NCBI RefSeq assembly: GCF_003269425.1
Contig: NZ_CP030104.1
Coordinates: 2,661,501 to 2,725,500, forward strand
DNA: 64,000 bases
From: Flagellimonas maritima
Lineage (GTDB): Bacteria > Bacteroidota > Bacteroidia > Flavobacteriales > Flavobacteriaceae
Direction: 5' to 3'
The translations under genes and the position numbers were made by a program. Positions within the stretch are counted from its first letter, which is position 1; each line of letters begins with the position of its first letter. Below, piece by piece: positions 46,991 to 53,697 of this stretch. The notes under the pieces are model-generated. The model did not search any database and was not told the origin of the DNA. It saw nothing but the letters and a program-made list of their open reading frames with translations.

Positions 46991-48172
46991 CTACAATTTA
47001 AAATAATCAATATAGGTCTGTAAATCCTTATCACCGCGTCCAGAAAGGTTGAAAACCACAATATCATCTTTTTTAAAGGTTTTATAATCAAAAATGGCGA
47101 ACGCATGTGAGGTTTCTATCGCCGGGATTATTCCTTCAAGTTGAGAAACTTCAAGCCCTGCCGTCATTGCTTCATCGTCGGTAATCGAGATAAATTTCCC
47201 ACGTCCCGATTTGAACAGATGTGCATGCATAGGACCCACGCCCGGATAATCCAATCCTGCCGAAATGGAATAGGGTTCTGTAATCTGTCCATCATTGGTT
47301 TGCATTAACAAGGTTTTGCTCCCGTGTATAATGCCCACTTTGCCCAAAGCCGAGGTAGCGGCACTTTCACCTGAGTTTACTCCTTTCCCAGCTGCTTCTA
47401 CAGCTATAATCCCCACTTCTGGGGTATCTAAATAGTGATAATAGGCTCCCGCTGCGTTACTACCACCACCGACACAGGCTACCACGTAATCTGGATTTTC
47501 CCTGCCTTCTTTTTCCAACAACTGTATCTTTATTTCTTCCGAAATTACAGATTGAAACCGTGCCACCATATCCGGATAGGGATGTGGCCCCACGACCGAA
47601 CCTATAATGTAATGTGTGTCGACCGGATTATTTATCCAATCCCGTATGGCTTCGTTAGTGGCATCCTTCAAGGTTCTGCTACCGGATAGTGCGGGTCTTA
47701 CTTCGGCACCTAACATTTTCATTCGTGCCACATTTGGAGCTTGGCGCGCAATATCGATTTCTCCCATATACACTACACATGCTATACCCATCAAGGCACA
47801 AACCGTAGCTGTGGCAACCCCATGTTGACCGGCTCCCGTTTCAGCAATGATTCTATTTTTTCCGAGTTTTTTTGCCATTAAAATCTGGCCAATGGTATTA
47901 TTGACCTTGTGCGCGCCGGTGTGGCATAAATCCTCACGTTTCAAATAAATCTTGGTTTGATATTTTTTGGAAAGCCGTTTCGCAAAATAGAGGGGAGTAG
48001 GTCGCCCAACATAATCCTTGAGCAATTGTTGGAATTCTTCTTTAAAAGAAGCTTCTTCCATAATACAAATATAGTTTTGACGAAGTTCTTCTGTGTTGGG
48101 ATAGAGCATTTCTGGTATAAAAGCTCCCCCAAATTCTCCGTAATACCCTTTTTCATCGGCATTATAACTCAT
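46991..48172 (-). CDS. trpB: tryptophan synthase beta chain
   Basis: PLP enzyme joining indole and serine to tryptophan. The 393-residue protein has [16 protein letters not shown], the PLP Lys in [35 protein letters not shown] and the ending [10 protein letters not shown]. Its ATG overlaps the trpF stop by 4 nt (ATGA), so trpF-trpB translation is coupled. Confidence 0.97.
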   Translation of the reverse strand: MSYNADEKGYYGEFGGAFIPEMLYPNTEELRQNYICIMEEASFKEEFQQLLKDYVGRPTPLYFAKRLSKKYQTKIYLKREDLCHTGAHKVNNTIGQILMAKKLGKNRIIAETGAGQHGVATATVCALMGIACVVYMGEIDIARQAPNVARMKMLGAEVRPALSGSRTLKDATNEAIRDWINNPVDTHYIIGSVVGPHPYPDMVARFQSVISEEIKIQLLEKEGRENPDYVVACVGGGSNAAGAYYHYLDTPEVGIIAVEAAGKGVNSGESAATSALGKVGIIHGSKTLLMQTNDGQITEPYSISAGLDYPGVGPMHAHLFKSGRGKFISITDDEAMTAGLEVSQLEGIIPAIETSHAFAIFDYKTFKKDDIVVFNLSGRGDKDLQTYIDYFKL

Positions 48173-48891
48173 GAATTGTCAGATTTAAGTTGAAAGTTAT
48201 TGGATAACAACTTTTTGAATTCTTTTAGTTGTTGAATTTTTTTCAGCCCGGGTTCGGACTCAAATTTACTGTTTACATCGATAGCATAGCACATTTTGGA
48301 TGCTGGACTATCTAGAAATGATCGAAGGGAATTCACTTCATCCAATCCAATACCTCCGCTTAGAAAGTAGGGTTTGGTGGATGGATAATCCGTTAGAATA
48401 TTCCAGTCAAAAATATATCCGTTGCCTCCGGGAAGTCTTCCCTTCGTATCAAAAAGAAAATAATCGCAAACATTTTCGTATTTGGACAGAACTGAGAAAT
48501 CGAAATCATTTTTGATGGAAAACACTTTGATGATTTCTAATTTTGTCAGGTCGGGCGCAGTCGAGACCTCTTTAGAGTTTGTAGCTATCTTTTTTCTCGA
48601 CTGCGCTCGAAATGGAATGAATTCTTCTTTCAAGGTTCTACAAAACTCTGGAGACTCATTGCCATGCAATTGTACCCCATCCAGTTCATAGGTTTCTATT
48701 TTTTCAAATACCCCTTCAATCGAAGCATCTACAAAAACTCCAACTTTCTTTATATTTTTTGGTACGTCAGCTATGCTGTCACTATCATAAAAACGCGAAG
48801 AAGGTGTCCAGAATATAAAGCCCAAATAATCCGGTTGCAATTGTGCAACTTCTTCTGGATTATATTTCATGCCACAAACTTTGAGTTTCAT
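48169..48891 (-). CDS. trpF: phosphoribosylanthranilate isomerase with in-frame repeat insertion
   Basis: TrpF isomerises phosphoribosylanthranilate to CdRP. The barrel is complete: Cys6 in [27 protein letters not shown], catalytic Asp148 in [16 protein letters not shown] and [10 protein letters not shown]. At 240 residues it is about 30 longer than usual. The excess is residues 91-117 (from [11 protein letters not shown] to STAPDLTK), inserted between LKEE and LEIIKVFSI, and is encoded by a palindromic repeat (48555-48606) kept in frame. The insertion sits in a loop between conserved strands, so activity may survive; its sequence is Lys/Arg/Ser rich and unlike the neighbourhood. It follows trpC after a 205-nt repeat-bearing gap. 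Confidence 0.93.
   Translation of the reverse strand: MKLKVCGMKYNPEEVAQLQPDYLGFIFWTPSSRFYDSDSIADVPKNIKKVGVFVDASIEGVFEKIETYELDGVQLHGNESPEFCRTLKEEFIPFRAQSRKKIATNSKEVSTAPDLTKLEIIKVFSIKNDFDFSVLSKYENVCDYFLFDTKGRLPGGNGYIFDWNILTDYPSTKPYFLSGGIGLDEVNSLRSFLDSPASKMCYAIDVNSKFESEPGLKKIQQLKEFKKLLSNNFQLKSDNS
48555..48606. repeat. palindromic repeat inserted in trpF
   Basis: GCGCAGTCGAGA (48555-48566) and TCTCGACTGCGC (48595-48606) are perfect 12-bp inverted arms around 28 bp. Outside the right arm, TCGAAATG extends a motif widely seen in Flavobacterial intergenic repeats (CTCGACTGCGCTCGAAATG). It lies wholly within the extra 27 codons of trpF. Confidence 0.85.
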
Positions 48892-48920
48892 GATTTTTGT
48901 AGTTTTAGATGTTCCAAATC

Positions 48921-48982
48921 GTCATTCCGAACTTGTTTCGGAAACACATTCTGATGAGATGCTGAATCAAGTTCAGCATGAC
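48921..48982. repeat. palindromic repeat in the trpC-trpF spacer
   Basis: GTCATTCCGAACTTG (48921-48935) and CAAGTTCAGCATGAC (48968-48982) are inverted at 13 of 15 positions. Each half folds alone: TTCCGAA/TTCGGAA and GCTGAA/TTCAGC. Its minus-strand translation contains RHAELDSAS, a phrase I recognise from spurious Flavobacterial ORFs made of this common repeat. Confidence 0.85.
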
Positions 48983-49096
48983 GTAGTACTTTATATGACT
49001 CTTGCTGATATTTATGTGCAAACATTTGTTCTTCTTTCAGTTTAAATAACATCACTTTTCTGTATGAGCTATAGTCTATGGTTAAGAGCTCAAATT

Positions 49097-49882
49097 TCAT
49101 GATTCCAACGTTTTTATAAATTCAGTTGCGTATTGTCCAGGATTATCCGTCTTCATGAAATTCTCTCCAATTAGAAAGCCTTGATAGCCATATGGTTTTA
49201 AATCCGTTATCGCATCGATGGAACTTATTCCGCTTTCCGAGACTTTTATGAATTCATCGGGAATTAATTTTGAAAGATTTTTGCTGGTCTCTAAGCTAAC
49301 TTCGAATGTTTTTAGGTTCCGGTTGTTTACACCGAGCATATCCAAACTGGGCATTATGGATTTGTGTATCTCTTCTTCGTTATGCACTTCCAATAGCACA
49401 TCTAAATTTAATTTTTTAGCAGCTTCTGAGAGACTCTTGATTTCCGCTCTGGAAAGTACGGCCGCAATCAATAGAATTACATCGGCTCCATAGGCCTTTG
49501 CCTCCAAGATTTGATATTCATCTATAATAAATTCTTTGCGCAACAATGGCATGTGAACAGCAGCTCTTGCCAGCACTAGATCATCTAGAGAGCCACCAAA
49601 ATATTTGCCATCGGTCAATACTGACATACCACATACCCCTGCTTTTTCATATCCCATAGCCACATCTTGAACATTCAAATCTTGATTGATTATGGATTTT
49701 GAAGGCGAACGCCGTTTGTGTTCGGCAATAATTCCTGAACCACTATTTTTGAGCGCTTGTGCCAACGAAGCAGTTTCTCTATCCATAAGAACAGATTGTT
49801 CCAGTTGGGAAACGGGAATCAAGGATTTTTTTAAATCTACCTCTTTGCGCTTGTCCGCTACTATTTTATCTAGGATATTCAT
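49097..49882 (-). CDS. trpC: indole-3-glycerol-phosphate synthase
   Basis: Closes the indole ring from CdRP. The 261-residue TIM barrel has the catalytic Lys in IIAEHKRRSPSKS, VLTDGKYFGGSLDDL, LRKEFIIDEYQI, LEVHNEEE, NNRNLKTFEVSLE and SESGISS. Stand-alone, not fused to TrpF. Followed by a repeat-rich gap before trpF; preceded by a 149-nt gap full of short tandem repeats before trpD. Confidence 0.96.
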   Translation of the reverse strand: MNILDKIVADKRKEVDLKKSLIPVSQLEQSVLMDRETASLAQALKNSGSGIIAEHKRRSPSKSIINQDLNVQDVAMGYEKAGVCGMSVLTDGKYFGGSLDDLVLARAAVHMPLLRKEFIIDEYQILEAKAYGADVILLIAAVLSRAEIKSLSEAAKKLNLDVLLEVHNEEEIHKSIMPSLDMLGVNNRNLKTFEVSLETSKNLSKLIPDEFIKVSESGISSIDAITDLKPYGYQGFLIGENFMKTDNPGQYATEFIKTLES

Positions 49883-49889
49883 TTTTTTT

Positions 49890-49953
49890 GTCGGTTGTCG
49901 GTTGTCGGTTGTCGGTTGTTGGTTTTCAATTTTCAGATGTCAGATGTCAGATG
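49890..49953. repeat. short tandem repeats in the trpD-trpC spacer
   Basis: Four exact copies of GTCGGTT plus one variant (49890-49924), then three copies of TCAGATG (49933-49953). They lie in the 149-nt gap between trpD and trpC. Such arrays slip easily and could alter spacing; no coding function is visible. Confidence 0.85.
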
Positions 49954-50031
49954 TTAGTTTTTGGTTTTCAGTTGTTATTTTTTCTCATTGCTTTTGTCTG
50001 TAGGATTCATACGTTTCTAAACTCTAAACCA

Positions 50032-51024
50032 TCATCCACTAATCTCCTGTAATTTCTTCAATGCTTCCAACCCTTTTCCACCCAATAAAGATTCCTTTGC
50101 TTTTTCAAAACCTTCTTTTGGGGTTATGCCTTCAACTGTCGAGATAGCAATTCCGGCATTGGCACATACCACATTATTTTGGGCTTCTGTTCCTTTTCCA
50201 TTAAGGATGTTCAAGAAAATCTGTGCTGATTCGGAAACATCGTCACCACCTGTTATTTCTTCCTGTAAAATGGACTTTACTCCAAAATCTTCAGGTGTCA
50301 GTATCGCTTCTGATTCATTGGAAATTGTTTTAGTAGCCCCAGTTAATGAAATTTCATCATAACCATCCAAGGCGTGGAGTACGGTGAAATTTTTATCCGT
50401 GTTTTGATAAAGGTATCCGTACATTCTTGCTAGTTCCAAGTTGAAAACCCCGACCATCTGATTTTTTGGGAATGCCGGGTTTACCATTGGCCCCAACATA
50501 TTAAAAAAGGTTTTTACAGCAAGTTCCCTACGAATGGGTGCCACATTTTTCATAGCTGGATGAAACAATGGTGCATGTAAAACACAGATTCCCGCCTCAT
50601 CGATCGATTTTTTCAGAAAGTCCGCTTCATTACTGAACTTGATGCCCAGAAACTCCATGACATTACTACTGCCACATTTAGATGAAACCCCGTAGTTGCC
50701 ATGCTTGGTCACTTTTATTCCGGCTCCTGCGGTAACAAATGATGCCAGTGTGGAAATATTGAAGGTGTCTTTTCCATCACCACCTGTACCGCACAAATCT
50801 ATGGGGTTGTATTCGGATAAATCTACCGCCAAACACAATTCTAAAAGTGCATCCCTGAAACCTTCCAATTCCTCTATGGTAATACTTCGCATCATATATA
50901 CCGTGAGAAAAGCTGCAATTTGCGAGGTATTGTAATCCCCTTTTGCAATATTGACCAAGATTTGCTTGGCATCGCTTTTGGAAAGGATTTCGTGGTTTAT
51001 AAGTCTATTTAGTGTTTTTTTCAT
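50032..51024 (-). CDS. trpD: anthranilate phosphoribosyltransferase
   Basis: Transfers phosphoribose from PRPP to anthranilate. The 330-residue enzyme has the PRPP motif DLCGTGGDGKDTFNIST, KHGNYGVSSKCGSSNVME, APLFHPAMKNVAPIR, ARRELAVKTFFNMLGP-type stretch and HALDGYDEISLTG. Free-standing, not fused to TrpG. The next gene trpG begins 117 nt upstream; the gap holds the 27-bp direct repeat. Confidence 0.96.
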   Translation of the reverse strand: MKKTLNRLINHEILSKSDAKQILVNIAKGDYNTSQIAAFLTVYMMRSITIEELEGFRDALLELCLAVDLSEYNPIDLCGTGGDGKDTFNISTLASFVTAGAGIKVTKHGNYGVSSKCGSSNVMEFLGIKFSNEADFLKKSIDEAGICVLHAPLFHPAMKNVAPIRRELAVKTFFNMLGPMVNPAFPKNQMVGVFNLELARMYGYLYQNTDKNFTVLHALDGYDEISLTGATKTISNESEAILTPEDFGVKSILQEEITGGDDVSESAQIFLNILNGKGTEAQNNVVCANAGIAISTVEGITPKEGFEKAKESLLGGKGLEALKKLQEISG

Positions 51025-51044
51025 TTTAATTTAGAAATGAGATA

Positions 51045-51071
51045 TTAGATATGAGTATTGAGATATGAGTT
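51045..51071. repeat. 27-bp direct repeat, copy 2 (trpG-trpD spacer)
   Basis: Identical over 27 bp to 46813-46839 in the trpB-trpA spacer, in the same orientation. Confidence 0.8.
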
Positions 51072-51141
51072 TTGGTACTTTAGCCTTTGTTGATTTCATA
51101 TCTTATCTGTTTAACATTTTTTGCATTATTCTAACTACTAA

Positions 51142-51711
51142 CTACTTATTTCCAAGCCAATTTTTAAGCATTTGTTTTCCTTCGGGTGTTAACACGGATT
51201 CTGGATGAAATTGTACAGCTGTTACATCGTAACTTTTATGTCGTAGCGACATTACCTGTCCGTTTTCATCAAACGAAGTGGCTTCCAAACTATCAGGTAA
51301 ATCTGGGTGCACGACCCATGAATGATAACGGCCAACCTCGATCTGGTCTGGCATACCTTCAAAAATGATATCTTTTTTGGTGATATTGATCGTTGTCGCA
51401 ATTCCATGGTATACCTGTTCAAGATTTACCAACTTCCCTCCAAAGACTTCTCCAATGGCCTGTTGTCCAAGACAGACTCCAAAAATTCGCTTTGTAGGGG
51501 CATATTTCCTAATAATATCCTTTAGCAATCCCGCCTCATCTGGAATTCCTGGTCCCGGTGACAAAATAATTTCTTCAAAATTGTCTACTTCGTCCAACGT
51601 CAATTGGTCGTTACGTTTTACGGTGACATCACAATCCAAATCCTCTAAATAGTGCACTAGGTTGTACGTGAAACTATCGTAATTGTCTATCATTAATAGC
51701 TCTCTTCCCAT
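51142..51711 (-). CDS. trpG: anthranilate synthase glutaminase subunit
   Basis: Supplies ammonia from glutamine to TrpE. The 189-residue class I amidotransferase has MIDNYDSFTYNLVHYLED, LSPGPGIPDEAG, nucleophile Cys in GVCLGQQAIGE and the catalytic His-Glu in VQFHPESVLTPEG. Only 2 nt separate it from trpE, so the two subunits are made together. Confidence 0.96.
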   Translation of the reverse strand: MGRELLMIDNYDSFTYNLVHYLEDLDCDVTVKRNDQLTLDEVDNFEEIILSPGPGIPDEAGLLKDIIRKYAPTKRIFGVCLGQQAIGEVFGGKLVNLEQVYHGIATTINITKKDIIFEGMPDQIEVGRYHSWVVHPDLPDSLEATSFDENGQVMSLRHKSYDVTAVQFHPESVLTPEGKQMLKNWLGNK

Positions 51712-51713
51712 AT

Positions 51714-53111
51714 CTAAATAGTTTCTGCTATTTTGAGTGCTTTGGTCAAAGCTCCTAATTTGTTGTAGGTTTCCTGTAATTCCATTTCCGGGTCCGATGC
51801 GGCAACAAGACCAGCTCCTGCTTGATAATGCAGTTGATGGTTTTTACTAAGAAACGTTCGAATCATAATGGCATGATTGAAGTTGCCCTCAAAATCCATA
51901 AAACCTATAGCGCCCCCATAATATGCGCGACTAGTTTTCTCATATTTTTCAATCAATTGCATGGCCCTATGTTTTGGTGCTCCGCTTAAAGTTCCCGCTG
52001 GGAACGTATCGGCAACAACTTTCATGGTCGTGCTGTCTTCTTTCTTCTGTCCTGTAACTTTAGAGACTAAGTGAATGACATGGGAGAAATACTGTACTTC
52101 GCGATAGGTTTCCACGTTTACCGTATTTCCGTTCCTACTAAGGTCGTTTCTGGCCAAATCCACTAGCATTACATGTTCACTGTTTTCTTTATCATCTTGT
52201 GCCAACTTTTTTGCGAGTTCTGCATCTTGCTCATCGTTTCCCGTTCTTTTATAAGTGCCGGCGATAGGATGTATTTCGGCTTTGCCATCTTTAACGATCA
52301 ATTGTGCTTCTGGTGAACTTCCGAATATTTTAAAATCCCCATAATCAAAATAAAATAGGTAAGGGGATGGGTTTACGGAGCGCAATGCCCTGTAAACGTT
52401 AAATTCATCTCCCTTAAAATCTTGGGAAAATCTTCGGGACAAGACCAATTGAAACACATCTCCCCGTTTGCAGTGCTTTTTTGCCAATACTACTTGCTCT
52501 TTAAATTCTTCGTCCTTTAAATTGGATTTTGGATTTCCCTCTTTCACAAAATTGTAGGAAGCAAAGTTTCTCACATTGAACAAGCGAGCTATTTCATCTA
52601 CGTTACTTTCACTTTCAAAACAATGTGCAAAAAGATAGGCTTCATTTTTAAAGTGATTTATGGCGATAATATTTTTGTATACGGCATAGTAAATGTCAGG
52701 TATGCTGATGGAATCCTCTTTTCTTGAAATAGCAACATCTTCAAAATAACGGACGGCATCGTATGACATGTAACCGAACAATCCGTTGTTTATAAATTTG
52801 AAGCCATTGTTCGAGGCTGAAAATTTTTGTCCAAATTCATGAATGACCTTGGTTACATCCGTATCCGATGAAATAGGAAATTCTTCTTTCATGCCATCTG
52901 GAAAAACCTGTGTGATAATTTCATGCTGGACCTTAATCGATGCTATGGGGTTGCAACAGATGTAAGAGAAACTATTGTCATTGGCATGATAATCGCTACT
53001 TTCCAAAAGAATGCTATTGGGAAATTTGTCCCTGATTTTCAAGTACACACTAACCGGAGTGATTGTATCAGCAAGTATTTTCTTGTAATGTGTTTGAAGT
53101 TTATATGTCAT
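51714..53111 (-). CDS. trpE: anthranilate synthase component I
   Basis: Makes anthranilate from chorismate with ammonia from TrpG, the first committed step. The 465-residue protein has LLESS in the N-terminal regulatory domain (the tryptophan feedback-binding motif), GDVFQLVLSRRF, HPIAGTYKRTG, DLARNDLSRNG and GTLSGAPKHRAMQLI. Feedback inhibition therefore seems intact, in addition to the attenuation inferred upstream. Start ATG 53111. Leader control region lies at 53506-53646 with a broken GIY-YIG gene between. Confidence 0.97.
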   Translation of the reverse strand: MTYKLQTHYKKILADTITPVSVYLKIRDKFPNSILLESSDYHANDNSFSYICCNPIASIKVQHEIITQVFPDGMKEEFPISSDTDVTKVIHEFGQKFSASNNGFKFINNGLFGYMSYDAVRYFEDVAISRKEDSISIPDIYYAVYKNIIAINHFKNEAYLFAHCFESESNVDEIARLFNVRNFASYNFVKEGNPKSNLKDEEFKEQVVLAKKHCKRGDVFQLVLSRRFSQDFKGDEFNVYRALRSVNPSPYLFYFDYGDFKIFGSSPEAQLIVKDGKAEIHPIAGTYKRTGNDEQDAELAKKLAQDDKENSEHVMLVDLARNDLSRNGNTVNVETYREVQYFSHVIHLVSKVTGQKKEDSTTMKVVADTFPAGTLSGAPKHRAMQLIEKYEKTSRAYYGGAIGFMDFEGNFNHAIMIRTFLSKNHQLHYQAGAGLVAASDPEMELQETYNKLGALTKALKIAETI

Positions 53112-53152
53112 TTTTTCATTTCTATTTTCGTGTAGACGGAAATCTATTTTAG

Positions 53153-53437
53153 TTATTCAAAGAAATAAGTTAAATCATCCCAATTAGGATTAAAGTCATT
53201 AATCAAGTTGATTTTCCAATTTCTATTCTATTTTTTCAATTGTTTTTCTCTTCTGATAGCAGGCATTGGGAATGTGAACTCTTTATAGTAAACCAAAGTT
53301 TTTAGATTATACCTTTTAGCAAATTCACTTCCAACACATTTTTTGTGTCTACACATACGCTTTTTCAATTTATTGATATAGCCTATATAAATAGTTCCTA
53401 GTTTATTATTTGAAATTATGTAGACATAAAAACTCAT
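53153..53437 (-). pseudogene. GIY-YIG nuclease gene with premature amber stop
   Basis: MSFYVYIISNNKLGTIYIG begins a GIY-YIG domain (GIY as YVY, YIG intact, catalytic Arg in KLKKRM, conserved REKQLKK). TAG at 53230-53228 stops it after 69 residues. Past the stop, the same frame continues NRNWKINLINDFNPNWDD to a TAA at 53155-53153, the normal C-terminus of these roughly 95-residue proteins, where a Trp codon (TGG) is expected in place of TAG. A single G-to-A change would explain it. It lies between the trp attenuator and trpE, so it is transcribed with the operon. A truncated but active 69-residue protein is the alternative. Confidence 0.8.
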
Positions 53438-53456
53438 TCTATTTAAAAGGACTTGA

Positions 53457-53498
53457 TTTAAGGATTTCCACCTTCGTGGAAAAATAAAATTCCTTAAA
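53457..53498. repeat. compound palindrome upstream of the GIY-YIG gene
   Basis: Outer arms TTTAAGGA (53457-53464) and TCCTTAAA (53491-53498), inner hairpin TTTCCAC/GTGGAAA (53465-53482, loop CTTC). The core resembles the TTCCACCTTCGTGGAA repeat common in Flavobacteria. It sits between the attenuator terminator and the GIY-YIG start. Confidence 0.75.
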
Positions 53499-53500
53499 CT

Positions 53501-53528
53501 AAAAAAGGCTTGTCGTGATGACAAGCCT
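53501..53528 (-). terminator. attenuator terminator of the trp operon
   Basis: In the minus direction, AGGCTTGTC (53528-53520) pairs perfectly with GACAAGCCT (53514-53506) around ATCAC, followed by T5. It begins 25 nt after the leader peptide stop and lies more than 390 nt before trpE, so it cannot be the end of the preceding gene; it fits an attenuator terminator. Confidence 0.85.
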
Positions 53529-53553
53529 CTATATGATTACAATGGGGACAGGT

Positions 53554-53610
53554 TCACGACATTCGACGTAAATTTATCCACCACCAAGTATTTACTGTTT
53601 TTAAATTCAT
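53554..53610 (-). CDS. trpL: trp leader peptide, 18 residues with three consecutive Trp
   Basis: ATG 53610 to TGA 53554 encodes MNLKTVNTWWWINLRRMS. Trp9-Trp11 are consecutive TGG codons (53586-53578), and Trp is the rarest amino acid, so a triple run in an 18-residue reading frame placed directly after a promoter and before a terminator hairpin is strong evidence for a regulatory leader. Ribosome stalling on charged-tRNA-Trp shortage would leave the region around the stop codon free; GAACCT (53555-53550), overlapping the stop, could pair imperfectly with AGGCTT of the terminator stem and act as antiterminator. The sequence shows promoter, peptide and terminator; the pairing is inference. The upstream gap is only 5 nt, so translation may be nearly leaderless. 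Confidence 0.85.
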   Translation of the reverse strand: MNLKTVNTWWWINLRRMS

Positions 53611-53615
53611 TGCTC

Positions 53616-53646
53616 CAAAGATAGAAATGAAATCGGAACCTGCAAA
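53616..53646 (-). promoter_or_regulatory. trp operon promoter (TTTG-N19-TATCTTTG)
   Basis: Minus-strand TTTG (53646-53643), spacer of exactly 19 nt, TATCTTTG (53623-53616). This matches the Bacteroidota housekeeping promoter, and the predicted start of transcription is within a few nt of the leader ATG at 53610. Confidence 0.8.
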
Positions 53647-53697
53647 TTTGTTTTTTCTTAAAAATTGACTGTATTCATTTTCTTTTTTTTAATCCAA

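Noticed and set aside
48888..49100. 70-codon ORF between trpC and trpF as a real gene
   Set aside because: One third of it is the translation of a common palindromic repeat; listed only as a question in the findings.
49890..49953. Tandem repeats as a CRISPR array
   Set aside because: 7-bp units with no spacers and no cas genes nearby.
53506..53528. Hairpin as terminator of the Big2 lipoprotein gene
   Set aside because: It lies 170 nt past that gene and after a promoter and leader peptide, so it belongs to the trp leader; it may still catch readthrough.
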